This document shows positions 1 to 8,866 of a stretch of DNA of 64,000 nucleotides, in pieces; the stretch's first letter is position 1, and every line of letters begins with the position of its first letter. The position numbers were made by a program, and so were the translations under genes. The stretch spans positions 35,780 to 99,779 of the forward strand of contig JAILZY010000004.1 of NCBI GenBank assembly GCA_023512255.1, read 5' to 3'. The DNA is from a bacterium. Lineage in GTDB: Bacteria > SZUA-182 > DTGQ01. The notes below the pieces were generated by a model. The model worked only from the letters and a program-made list of their open reading frames with translations, was not told the DNA's origin and searched no databases.

Positions 1-298
1 TATCTTTATTAGTAACGGGAAAATTTATCTCTGTTTTTTTTAAAACCGGCTTGCACGATGAGCCACCGATATCATCACGGTAGAGGGTAACGTCAATCGC
101 CCCGATCGGCAAAAGGGCACCTGAAAGCTCTTGAATGATCATGCTCAGCCGCCTGGCCAGCTCAACCCCTTTTGACCTGATTCCTACTAAGGCCACATCA
201 TTAAGATGAGAATGTTCAGCCAGAATCTGCCGCGACATCTTCCGTAGGGCACTCTGAATGTCTTCCTTGGTCATAATTGTTCGCCACTCTTTTTCCAT
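1..298 (-). CDS. pyrR: PyrR bifunctional pyr regulator / uracil phosphoribosyltransferase (partial)
   Basis: The first ~99 codons of a gene that runs off the left edge. The translation contains LVGIRSKGVELARRL followed by LPIGAIDVTLYRDD, the conserved N-terminal half of PyrR. Members of that family regulate pyrimidine (pyr) operons, by binding pyr mRNA in Bacillus-type systems, and convert uracil plus PRPP to UMP. The PRPP-binding loop lies outside the window. The start at 298 is chosen because an AGAGGAGAG ribosome binding site lies a few bases upstream; a second ATG nine codons in is less well placed. It is the last gene visible in a minus-strand series eno-ftsB-epimerase-pyrR. No pyr biosynthetic gene is visible. 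Confidence 0.85.
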   Translation of the reverse strand, partial: MEKEWRTIMTKEDIQSALRKMSRQILAEHSHLNDVALVGIRSKGVELARRLSMIIQELSGALLPIGAIDVTLYRDDIGGSSCKPVLKKTEINFPVTNKD

Positions 299-352
299 AA
301 TTCGCTCTCCTCTTGCAGGCGGTGTGTGGTCTGACTAATTTCTGACACGGCT

Positions 353-1294
353 TCAATGGATAAGGCCGATCTTCTTCCGCATCCATTCCAGAGTTTTGGT
401 CAACCCTTCCTCTAACCCGTAGCGTGGGCTCCAGTTGAGCAGCTTTTGAGCTTTACGAATATCTGGTTGGCGTACCTTGGGATCATCTACCGGCAGAGGC
501 TTAAAGACGATCCGACTGTCTGTTCCGGTGAGTTTGCGAAGAGTTTCGGCAAATTCTAGGATGGTCATCTCACAGGGATTACCAAGATTGACCGGAGTCT
601 GGCAATCTGAAATGAGCAGCCGATAGATTCCCTCAACCATATCTTCCACAAAGCAGAAACTGCGGGTTTGCCTCCCGTCGCCGAAAATGGTCATCTCCCG
701 CCCCTGGAGGGCCTGAGCCATGAGGGTCGGCACTACCCGCCCATCATTAATCCGCATCCTAGGGCCATAGGTATTGAAGATGCGAGCAATTCTAGTTTCA
801 ATCCCATGATAGCGGTGGTAAGCCATAGTTAGGGCTTCGGCAAACCTCTTGGCCTCATCGTATACGCCCCTTGGACCAATGGGATTGACATTTCCCCAAT
901 AGTCTTCAGATTGAGGATGGACAAGTGGATCTCCGTAGACCTCCGAAGTTGAGGCCAGAAGGAAAACGGCTTTCTTCTCCTTGGCCAGACCTAGAGCTTT
1001 ATGAGTACCCAAAGAGCCTACTTTCAGGGTCTGAATGGGCAACTGCTGGTAGTCAACCGGGCTAGCCGGGCTGGCAAAATGCAAAATATAATCCAGCGGA
1101 CCATCAAGATAAAGATAATTGGTTACATCTTGTTTAATGAATAGAAACTTTTCCGAGCGAATATGAGCGATATTTGAGATATCTCCAGTGAGAAGGTTAT
1201 CCATACAGATAACCTCAAAGCCTCTGTTTAGGAAATAGTCACAGAGGTGAGATCCGAGAAAGCCTGCTCCACCGGTAATCAATACTCTTGGCAT
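353..1294 (-). CDS. NAD-dependent epimerase/dehydratase, UDP-glucuronate decarboxylase (UXS) type
   Basis: A 313-residue extended short-chain dehydrogenase/reductase. The NAD-binding GGAGFLG motif is at residues 8-14 with acidic D32 at the end of strand 2, and the catalytic Tyr-x3-Lys is Y145-K149 in YDEAK. The context [13 protein letters not shown] followed by [13 protein letters not shown] is typical of UDP-glucuronate decarboxylases, which make UDP-xylose from UDP-glucuronate for surface glycans. Length fits the soluble bacterial UXS form. Substrate assignment rests on family resemblance; a UDP-glucose 4-epimerase-like role is the main alternative. It starts six bases after the ftsB stop, so the two are probably co-transcribed. 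Confidence 0.8.
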   Translation of the reverse strand: MPRVLITGGAGFLGSHLCDYFLNRGFEVICMDNLLTGDISNIAHIRSEKFLFIKQDVTNYLYLDGPLDYILHFASPASPVDYQQLPIQTLKVGSLGTHKALGLAKEKKAVFLLASTSEVYGDPLVHPQSEDYWGNVNPIGPRGVYDEAKRFAEALTMAYHRYHGIETRIARIFNTYGPRMRINDGRVVPTLMAQALQGREMTIFGDGRQTRSFCFVEDMVEGIYRLLISDCQTPVNLGNPCEMTILEFAETLRKLTGTDSRIVFKPLPVDDPKVRQPDIRKAQKLLNWSPRYGLEEGLTKTLEWMRKKIGLIH

Positions 1295-1300
1295 ATAGAA

Positions 1301-1627
1301 TCACCTCCGCGCCTTTGGGATCGGCTTTCCCTTCGACAGATGGTGATATCGATAAATAATTTCACCCGGTTTGGCCAATCCCAGATCTTCACGAGCTATG
1401 CGGGCTATGTACTCAGGGTCTGAGCGCAGCCTCTCGATCTCTTTCCGCAGAAGTTGATTTTCTTCCATAATATGAACGATATCCCTCCTTATACGCTCCC
1501 GCTGTTGGCGAAACTGATAGATGCGCACCAGGCTGTAGCGTCCCCAAAAGGAAGACCACACCAGCAACCCAAAGGCAAGGATAAGAAGGATATAGCGAGC
1601 AGGCTGCCTCGCTCGGTTTAAAGACAT
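1301..1627 (-). CDS. ftsB: FtsB/DivIC-type septum formation initiator
   Basis: A 108-residue bitopic protein: short basic cytoplasmic N-terminus, one membrane segment (about residues 12-30), then a coiled coil with heptad spacing (RIRRDIVHIMEENQLLRKEI) and the family C-terminal motif in which a YIARIAREDLGL stretch precedes a GEIIYRY end. FtsB links FtsL and FtsQ in the divisome. The reading frame is open further upstream, but those codons fall in a palindromic intergenic element (translated LPHPPLKNWEEGEG, a common non-genuine extension). The ATG at 1627 with GAAAGAGGG upstream is therefore preferred. The eno-ftsB neighbourhood is conserved in many bacteria and supports the call. Confidence 0.85.
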   Translation of the reverse strand: MSLNRARQPARYILLILAFGLLVWSSFWGRYSLVRIYQFRQQRERIRRDIVHIMEENQLLRKEIERLRSDPEYIARIAREDLGLAKPGEIIYRYHHLSKGKPIPKARR

Positions 1628-1651
1628 CTTGCGCCCTCTTTCATCAATCAC

Positions 1652-1695
1652 CCCCTCGCCCTCTTCCCAATTTTTGAGTGGAGGGTGAGGGAGAG
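1652..1695. repeat. Short REP-like palindrome upstream of ftsB
   Basis: CCCTCGCCCTC and GAGGGTGAGGG form near-perfect inverted arms (one mismatch) around a short loop. The hairpin is intergenic but open in the ftsB frame, which explains the spurious N-terminal extension. Such palindromes are common extragenic repeats; no function can be read from it. Confidence 0.5.
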
Positions 1696-1804
1696 ACAGA
1701 TTTGATAAGTTATGAGAGATCATCGCTTATCCTATCCTCATCAATTCGAGAATTCGAGAAGAGTAGGATTACCCTCATACTTGTCTCGATCATACTTCCT
1801 TTGT

Positions 1805-2057
1805 CTTCTCCCCGCGCTCGGGTGGAGGCAGATGTTCGGTAGCTTCCCGCTCCGACCTGCTAGCCACTTCTACCCGCGCTCGGGTGGAGGCAGAGCCGCC
1901 AGGAATCAATAAGTGCCCGTCGGCACTCCTTCTCCCCGCGCTCGGGTGGAGGCAGCGCCCACTGCCCACTGCTCCCCGCACTCGGGTGGAGCGCAGGGTT
2001 AAAGCTACATGGCTTACCCACCATGCTAGTCCTCTTCCTGCTCTTCGGTGGAGGCAG
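1805..2057. CRISPR. CRISPR-like array: five ~27-bp repeats with ~35-bp unique spacers
   Basis: The core CCCGCGCTCGGGTGGAGGCA occurs at 1811, 1873 and 1935, exactly 62 bp apart. A variant lies at 1975 (A for G, one inserted base) and a degenerate fifth copy ends at 2057. Extended ~27-bp repeats occupy about 1805-1831, 1867-1893, 1929-1955, 1969-1996 and 2031-2057. Intervening sequences are 35, 35, 13 and 34 nt and unrelated to one another. The repeat begins with a small palindrome (CCCG-CGCT-CGGG), somewhat like type I-E repeats. No cas gene is in the window, one spacer is truncated, and the last repeat matches at about 21 of 27 positions. It may be an orphan or decaying array, or another palindromic repeat family. 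Confidence 0.5.
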
Positions 2058-2095
2058 GGAGATTGAGGCGCTATTTTGTGAAGGAGCAGGGTCAA

Positions 2096-3458
<1,363 letters not shown>

Positions 3459-3570
3459 CGGCTTAATATTGTTTTTCTCGGCTCTGGCCGATCAGCTTTG
3501 CGGGTCAAAAATATCACAAATACTTTTCAGATTCAATAGAAAAACAGGTACTAACAGGGGGAGGGAGAAA

Positions 3571-4200
3571 AGAGTAATATTAGAGTAATATTAGTGAAAT
3601 GTTTAGAAAGAGTAATATTAGTGAAATGTTAGGAAGATTTTCCACAATTTCTTTGGATAACCTGTGGATAACCAAGATAAATTCGGCTGGAACTGCCTGA
3701 GAAATTAGCCAGGATAGCACTTTTGCCTCTCGATGAGCCTTTCTCTATTAAGATAATATATCAAATAGTTACCAGATATAATAGCTACTTTTTGCTCTAT
3801 CCTCAGGATGAAATCCGATGGCGGGAGAAGTTATCCACAGATGATCGACTCGCGGCTGTCTCCTCTAATTCATTATCAGACATTTTTGAAAAAGGGGGAT
3901 GGACATTTGGGGCAATAAGGAAAAAAATTGATTTTGTCAGAGATTAGGAAAATTTTCCACAGAAGTTATGGATAAGTTGTGGATAACTAGAGGGACAAAG
4001 GAGAAAAAGCCGTAGAAAAACAAAGGCAATAGCAATTTTGCTTGGCATGGAATCTATTTTTATTGGCAGATATTTCAAATATTTAATTAAGATTAGCTAA
4101 TCAGCTTCCCCTCTCTCGAAAAGCAAGGATGAAAAAATGAAAGTTATCCACAGGTTAGTGTTTAAACTGAAAATCCTAAATAGGATTTTCAGTTTTCTGA
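3571..4200. other. Candidate replication origin (DnaA-box cluster)
   Basis: Four perfect DnaA boxes lie here: TTATCCACA at 3831-3839 and 4145-4153 on plus, and its complement at 3663-3671 and 3978-3986. Four one-mismatch boxes lie at 3638-3646, 3652-3660, 3953-3961 and 3967-3975. Boxes are often paired head to head. An AT-rich direct repeat (AGAGTAATATTAGTGAAATG and two more bases) occurs at 3582-3603 and 3609-3630 with a partial copy at 3571, a possible unwinding element. Genes on each side (eno leftwards, nrdD rightwards) are transcribed outward, as expected at an origin. dnaA and dnaN are not nearby. The alternative is DnaA control of nrd transcription, as known for E. coli nrdAB. Confidence 0.6.
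4165..4196. repeat. Perfect 32-bp hairpin
   Basis: AAACTGAAAATCCTA and TAGGATTTTCAGTTT are perfect 15-bp inverted arms around a two-base loop, ending the DnaA-box cluster. There is no T tract, so it is not an obvious terminator. It may be an origin-associated cruciform or a dyad operator. Confidence 0.6.
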
Positions 4201-4238
4201 TGATTGCGGAATCAAGAAGCATAAACTCTGAAACTTGC

Positions 4239-4269
4239 TTGACACGAAATCCTCCTAGTGTGGTATGAT
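4239..4269 (+). promoter_or_regulatory. Possible sigma-70 promoter of the nrd operon
   Basis: TTGACA at 4239-4244 and TATGAT at 4264-4269, separated by 19 bp, precede nrdD by about 180 bp. The spacing is longer than ideal, so this is tentative. The palindromic NrdR-like box just downstream supports a regulated start near here. Confidence 0.35.
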
Positions 4270-4280
4270 AATGCTGCTAC

Positions 4281-4327
4281 CTACTATATATAGTAGTATC
4301 TCCTTAAAACTATACAATATGATCTAC
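4281..4327. promoter_or_regulatory. NrdR-box-like palindrome pair upstream of nrdD
   Basis: CTACTATATATAGTAG at 4281-4296 is a perfect 16-bp palindrome that closely matches the NrdR box (ACACTATATATAGTGT class). Exactly 31 bp downstream, at 4312-4327, is a degenerate partner with a good left half (ATACAATAT). NrdR sites usually occur as pairs about three helical turns apart in ribonucleotide reductase promoters, so repression of nrdD by an unlinked NrdR is inferred. Confidence 0.55.
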
Positions 4328-4341
4328 TTTTAAATTAGAGT

Positions 4342-4407
4342 CTATCCGAAAAAATACTTAAATGAGGCGGCATCATTATTGGAGCTGCCGCCTTACCCTT
4401 AGGATAG
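4342..4407 (+). promoter_or_regulatory. Structured leader of nrdD (nested hairpins)
   Basis: An inner stem AGGCGGCA (4365-4372) / TGCCGCCT (4386-4393) is enclosed by a possible outer helix CTATCC (4342-4347) / GGATAG (4402-4407). It ends ~45 bp before the nrdD start. It could be an attenuator or cis-regulatory RNA; it matches no riboswitch I recognise. Confidence 0.35.
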
Positions 4408-4451
4408 GTTCTTAAACCAGATTGAAGACAACAGAGCTAGGAGATTTGAGG

Positions 4452-6545
4452 ATGAGTAATGTAGAAACCACGGATATGGCCCTTTTCGTTCGAACCTCAG
4501 AAGAGGATTTTCGAAGTTGGGATCGACAGAAAATTGTCGATGCCCTGGTACGTGAAACCTATATTGATGAGGACACAGCTATTCGCATCAGTAAGGAAGT
4601 GGAAAGTCAGATTATAGCCTCGAATCTCAAAATCATTACCGCTCCTCTGATCCGTGAGCTAGTAGATGCAAAGCTCATTGAGCATGGACTAGAGCGGGCT
4701 CGCTGGATGCATACCCGCCTTGGGATGCCACTTTATGACGTCAATCAGCTCATTCTCCATCCTAACCGGGAAAATGCCAATGTACCTCATGGCCCTGAAG
4801 CCACTAACCTGACCCTGGCCGAGCATATCAAGAAAGAGTATGCACTTTTAGCTCTTTTTTCTCAGGAGGTGGCTGATGCCCACTTGCGGGGAGATATCCA
4901 TATCCATGATCTTGGCTTCTGTGACCGTCCTTACTGCTCCGGCCAATCCCTTGAGTATGTCAAAAAATTCGGTCTGAACCTGCCGAATGCTCTGTCTATG
5001 GCCAAGCCGGCCAAACATCCCGAGGTGCTGCTGGCCCACATGGTAAAATTTGCCGCTGCCCTGCAGGGGAATTTCGCCGGGGCTATCGGCTGGGATGCGG
5101 TCAATCTCTTCTTCGCCCCCTATCTTTCGGGGATGTCGGATCGAGAGATTCGCCAGCTGGCCCAGATCATGATTTTTGAGTTTTCCCAACAGGCCGTAGC
5201 CAGGGGAGGACAGGCGATCTTCAGCGATATTAATATCTATTGGGAAGTGCCTAGTCACTTTGAAAATGTTCCGGCCATTGGCCCCGGGGGAATCTATACT
5301 GGCAAGACCTACGGTCAGTATCTTGAGGAGTCGCAAAGATTTGCTCGAGCACTTTTTGATGTTTACCTGGAAGGAGACGCATCAGGCAGACCCTTCTTTT
5401 TCCCCAAGCCACTGGTTCACATTACCGAAAAATTTTTCAAAACTCCAGGGCATCAGGACTTTCTTTTCCATATCTGCGAAGTGGCCGCGGAGAAAGGGAA
5501 CACCTACTTTGTGTTTGATCGTGGGGATACGGCCAAAATTTCCGAGTGTTGCCGACTGAGTTTTAAACTCAGGGCCGAAGATCTTGAAGATGCTAAAGAA
5601 CCCTGGAAGATGAGATACTGCGCTCTTCAGAATGTTACCCTAAACCTGCCACGGGTTGGCTATGAGGTCAAGGGAGACAACTGTCGGCTCTTTGAGCGGC
5701 TAGGAGATTTGATGGAGCTGGCTGCCGAGGCTCATATGCAGAAGCGAGTTTTTATCGAAAAGCTCTTGGCTCTTGGGGAGAGCGGGCCTCTATCCCTTCT
5801 GACCATGAGTCGGGATGGTGAGCCCTATCTTCGACTAGAGCGCGCCTCTCATCTGATCGGTATGGTTGGGCTGAATGAGCTGGTAAAAATCCAGACAGGC
5901 CAGGAAATGCATGAATCGAAAGAGGCCTTCATGATGGGACTCAAGATCATTTCCCATTTGAAACTCTTGGCTGACCGTCTGTCCAGCAAGCATAAAATGC
6001 ATTTTGTGCTTGAGCAGACCCCGGCAGAGAGCACCAGCTATCGGTTCGCCAAGCTAGATCTTCGCCACTATGGATCGGCCGCGGAGAAGACTGTGCAGGG
6101 AGATTTGGCCAAGGGAGAGGTATACTATACTAACTCTACCTACTTGAATGTGAGTGCTCCGATTAACCCGATTGAGCGGGTCAGGCAGGAAGGACTATTT
6201 CATCCGCTGATCGAAGCTGGAGCCCTGACCCACATCTGGCTGGGGGAGGCAAGGCCATCGCGGGAGTCTTTGGCTAATTTCGTGGTTAAGACCTTTCAGA
6301 AGACCTTAAATGATCAGATCGCCTTTTCTCCAGAATTTACGACCTGCAACAGTTGTAGTCAAACGGCACGGGGGCTGAAAGAGACCTGCCCCTATTGTGG
6401 CTCAGACCAAGTTGACGGGATTACCCGAATTACTGGCTATTTTACCAAGATTTCCAGTTGGAACAAGGGTAAGAGGGGAGAGCTTCGGGACCGATATCGA
6501 AATCAGATCTATTTGCAAAGGGAGAGTGTTGGAAATGAAATTTAA
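4452..6545 (+). CDS. nrdD: Anaerobic (class III) ribonucleoside-triphosphate reductase
   Basis: A glycyl-radical enzyme that reduces ribonucleotides to deoxyribonucleotides without oxygen. From the ATG at 4452 it has 697 residues. An in-frame TTG lies 10 codons upstream, but the ATG has AGGAG eight bases before it. An N-terminal region resembling the end of an ATP cone (about residues 10-60) precedes the catalytic barrel. Near the C-terminus are a CNSC...CPYC zinc site and the glycyl-radical loop RITGYF, with the radical Gly near residue 662, followed by an ELRDR tail. The gene overlaps a redoxin gene, and nrdG follows. With no class I or II reductase in the window, an anaerobic life style is suggested. 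Confidence 0.95.
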   Translation: MSNVETTDMALFVRTSEEDFRSWDRQKIVDALVRETYIDEDTAIRISKEVESQIIASNLKIITAPLIRELVDAKLIEHGLERARWMHTRLGMPLYDVNQLILHPNRENANVPHGPEATNLTLAEHIKKEYALLALFSQEVADAHLRGDIHIHDLGFCDRPYCSGQSLEYVKKFGLNLPNALSMAKPAKHPEVLLAHMVKFAAALQGNFAGAIGWDAVNLFFAPYLSGMSDREIRQLAQIMIFEFSQQAVARGGQAIFSDINIYWEVPSHFENVPAIGPGGIYTGKTYGQYLEESQRFARALFDVYLEGDASGRPFFFPKPLVHITEKFFKTPGHQDFLFHICEVAAEKGNTYFVFDRGDTAKISECCRLSFKLRAEDLEDAKEPWKMRYCALQNVTLNLPRVGYEVKGDNCRLFERLGDLMELAAEAHMQKRVFIEKLLALGESGPLSLLTMSRDGEPYLRLERASHLIGMVGLNELVKIQTGQEMHESKEAFMMGLKIISHLKLLADRLSSKHKMHFVLEQTPAESTSYRFAKLDLRHYGSAAEKTVQGDLAKGEVYYTNSTYLNVSAPINPIERVRQEGLFHPLIEAGALTHIWLGEARPSRESLANFVVKTFQKTLNDQIAFSPEFTTCNSCSQTARGLKETCPYCGSDQVDGITRITGYFTKISSWNKGKRGELRDRYRNQIYLQRESVGNEI

Positions 6546-6813
6546 GCTATTCTGGAAAGAAGGCTGTCCGATGTGCCCGGCAGCCAAAAATGTTATTCAC
6601 CAATTAATTTGCAGCGGCTATCAGGCCATGGAGTATGATCTTGAAACCACTGAAGGGCTGGCTGAAGCGGCATTTTACGCCGTGCTCTCAACCCCAACCA
6701 TTATCCTACTCGATGAGCAGGACAATTCGATTGCCGAATGGAGGGGAAAAGTGCCTACCTTTGAAGAGGCGCAAGCAGCGGCCTCAGCTTGGCAGACGGC
6801 TAAAGTAAGCTAA
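6535..6813 (+). CDS. Glutaredoxin/NrdH-like redoxin
   Basis: A 92-residue thioredoxin-fold protein. The redox motif is CPMC at residues 11-14, just after the first strand (KFKLFWKEG), and the cis-Pro STPTIILLD strand follows in the middle, as in glutaredoxins. The start at 6535 overlaps the nrdD stop by 11 bases, and the motif begins too close to this ATG for a longer N-terminus to be needed. Translational coupling to nrdD strongly suggests that it supplies electrons to the reductase. Some class III enzymes are known to use thioredoxin or a glutaredoxin-like protein instead of formate. The partner reductase is not visible here. Confidence 0.8.
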   Translation: MKFKLFWKEGCPMCPAAKNVIHQLICSGYQAMEYDLETTEGLAEAAFYAVLSTPTIILLDEQDNSIAEWRGKVPTFEEAQAAASAWQTAKVS

Positions 6814-6912
6814 TTAGAGTTCTCACCGCTCAAGGCCTCATCTCCTCAGGATGGGCTTTGCGGCCGCGGCTGATCTTCAGGAGCTGATCTTTGGGAGAAA
6901 TAAGATCATGGG

Positions 6913-7638
6913 ATGAAAGCGATCAACACCTGCCCTGCAGGACAAATCAAGGGATTCATCGAGACCTCTTTCAGCGACTGGCCTGGCAAGGTTGCGGCAG
7001 TGGTTTTTCTTTCAGGCTGTAACCTGCGCTGTCCCTACTGCCATAACTATACCCTGGTTCTTTCCCCGCACTTCTACGAGACGATACCTCGCCCCTGGAT
7101 AGCCAGCCGTCTGAGGGAATTCAGCGGCTGGATTGATGGAGTGGTGATTTCAGGTGGAGAGCCTTGTCTCTCCCCGCGGTTGCCCCAGTTGATCAGATTT
7201 TTCCGCCATCTCTCATTTCCGGTAAAATTGGATACCAATGGCACTAAACCTGAGCTGCTCGCGGCTTTGCTTGAAGATGGTCTTCTCGATTATGTGGCTA
7301 TGGACGTCAAGGCGCCCCTTGATGATATTCGCTACAGCCGCTGCGCTGGAGTGCCACAGAGTGTTTCCCCTATTCGAAGGAGTCTGGCCATTTTAGCCCA
7401 GTCTGGGATTGAGTATGAACTGCGGATGACTGTCTGCCCATCCCTGACCACCAGGGAGGATATCCAAGATTTGGCCAGACAGATCGAGGGAGTAAAGCGA
7501 TTTGTTCTGCAAGGATTTAATCCAAAAGACCCCCTGAGGCCAGAACTTAAGAGCGTATCTCCCTACAGCCGGCAAGAGATGCTGGAATTTCAACGGATTC
7601 TAAAAGAGTACGTAGCCGAATGCACGGTGGCTGGATGA
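6913..7638 (+). CDS. nrdG: Anaerobic ribonucleotide reductase activating enzyme (radical SAM)
   Basis: A 241-residue radical SAM protein. The iron-sulfur motif CNLRCPYC supplies Cys36, Cys40 and Cys43, and SGGEP at about residue 80 contributes to SAM binding. The N-terminal GFIETSFSDWPGK is typical of the NrdG/PflA activase family, here of the longer type. It generates the glycyl radical on NrdD using SAM and an electron. It lies 99 bp after the redoxin gene on the same strand, so it is very likely in the nrd operon. The intervening gap has a short direct repeat (GCTGATCTT twice) but no clear terminator. The ATG at 6908 is out of frame. Confidence 0.9.
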   Translation: MKAINTCPAGQIKGFIETSFSDWPGKVAAVVFLSGCNLRCPYCHNYTLVLSPHFYETIPRPWIASRLREFSGWIDGVVISGGEPCLSPRLPQLIRFFRHLSFPVKLDTNGTKPELLAALLEDGLLDYVAMDVKAPLDDIRYSRCAGVPQSVSPIRRSLAILAQSGIEYELRMTVCPSLTTREDIQDLARQIEGVKRFVLQGFNPKDPLRPELKSVSPYSRQEMLEFQRILKEYVAECTVAG

Positions 7639-7765
7639 GGGTTTAAAGGTGGCTTTGGGTGGCAGGTGCTTTGAGTGGCAAGAATTTATAGTAGGAAAAT
7701 CAGGCCAAAGTAGGCCGCAGGTGAGATGTGCAAGGTTCATTGATTAGAGCTCCATTAATTGATGA

Positions 7766-8866
7766 CTACTCCAGGGGATCGGGCCCGCCATAGGCGCCAA
7801 GGGTATTTCGGGAGCCATCAGGGTTGTTATAGACCTTTTGCGGATGGCCTGAATGGTGGCAGATAGATTCTGGCCTGAGCCGATAATCTCCATGATTAGG
7901 GTCAATGAAGAGCGGATCCTGAGAAATATTTCCATTGACTCCAAGATAATCGGCATCAGTGATATTGGAAAATTGAGGCCGGCAGGTCATGGCAAAATCA
8001 ACCAGACAAAGGTCGTCTTGATTTTTCCAGAGAATATTGTTAAGCTGTTGGAATCCTCCGGCTAATCCAAAAACGCCTCCTCCAAACAGAGCGCTATTGC
8101 CACAGATGGTGTTATTGACTAGCGAGGCCGAAGAGTCGATGAAAATGCACCCTCCGCCGGCATGAGAGGCTGTGTTTTTAACGATGAGGTTATTGTGGAT
8201 CACGGAGCGGTCAGCATTGCAAAATAGCCCGCCGCCAAAAGAGGCGCTGTTTCGCAGCAGCCGATTTTTGGCGATCTTAGCCGAGGCATGAAAAGAAAAG
8301 ATTCCTCCTCCGCAAACCTGGGCCCGATTGTCGACAATCGTATTGTGAATGATTTTCGGACAGGAGAACTCCGCACAGTAGATCCCGCCGCCGAATTTAG
8401 CCTTATGGTTAACAATGAAGTTATTGATGATGGTGGGAGAGGAGTAGGGAGCACAGTAGATTCCCCCTCCCTGAAGTGGGCAGGCACGATTGGGATCGGA
8501 ATCTGAAACGGTGAGGGTGAAGCCATCGAGAGTGGCCTGACAGCCTTGGTCAAAAGAGATTAGCGGAGCCTCACCCGTTCCGATTAAAACCGTCTCGCCC
8601 GCTCCCAGAGCAGAGCGAAGGATCAGGTTTTTCTGGGTAATATGAATGCCTGCCGGACAGATCCGATATCTTCCTGGTCTGACGATAATAGTGTCTGCTG
8701 CGGCTGAATTTTTCACCGCCTCCTCAATGGTAGAAAATTCAGCTGGAACAAAAAGATTTCTCTGCCTGATGAGGGCTTTCTGACAAGAGAGAAAAAACCA
8801 ACAGCAGGAGAAGACCAGCATAACGAGACATCTTTTGAAGAGGGGGTATTTTTTATCAATCAGCAT
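7766..8866 (-). CDS. Secreted lipoprotein with right-handed beta-helix repeats
   Basis: A 366-residue protein with a hydrophobic signal peptide ending in FFLSC, a lipobox-like site that predicts lipid attachment. The mature part starts with FVPAEFSTIEEAVKNS and VRPGRY, then carries repeated GGGIYC / GGGIF / GGGLF / GGGVF turns typical of parallel beta-helix (pectin-lyase-like, NosD-like) surface proteins. No catalytic residues can be assigned. The start overlaps the end of the upstream beta-helix gene by 11 bases, so the two are co-translated paralogues. Possible roles are carbohydrate binding or adhesion. Confidence 0.75.
   Translation of the reverse strand: MLIDKKYPLFKRCLVMLVFSCCWFFLSCQKALIRQRNLFVPAEFSTIEEAVKNSAAADTIIVRPGRYRICPAGIHITQKNLILRSALGAGETVLIGTGEAPLISFDQGCQATLDGFTLTVSDSDPNRACPLQGGGIYCAPYSSPTIINNFIVNHKAKFGGGIYCAEFSCPKIIHNTIVDNRAQVCGGGIFSFHASAKIAKNRLLRNSASFGGGLFCNADRSVIHNNLIVKNTASHAGGGCIFIDSSASLVNNTICGNSALFGGGVFGLAGGFQQLNNILWKNQDDLCLVDFAMTCRPQFSNITDADYLGVNGNISQDPLFIDPNHGDYRLRPESICHHSGHPQKVYNNPDGSRNTLGAYGGPDPLE

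Noticed and set aside
1628..1723. Longer FtsB N-terminus
   Set aside because: Codons fall in a palindromic repeat and the translation LPHPPLKNW is a known artefact of such repeats.
1790..2095. 101-codon minus-strand open frame rich in Arg and Gly
   Set aside because: It lies wholly in the CRISPR-like repeats, has no ribosome binding site and repeats with the array; treated as chance.
3723..3947. 74-codon plus-strand open frame in the candidate origin
   Set aside because: It starts at TTG without a ribosome binding site and contains a DnaA box inside; no family resemblance.
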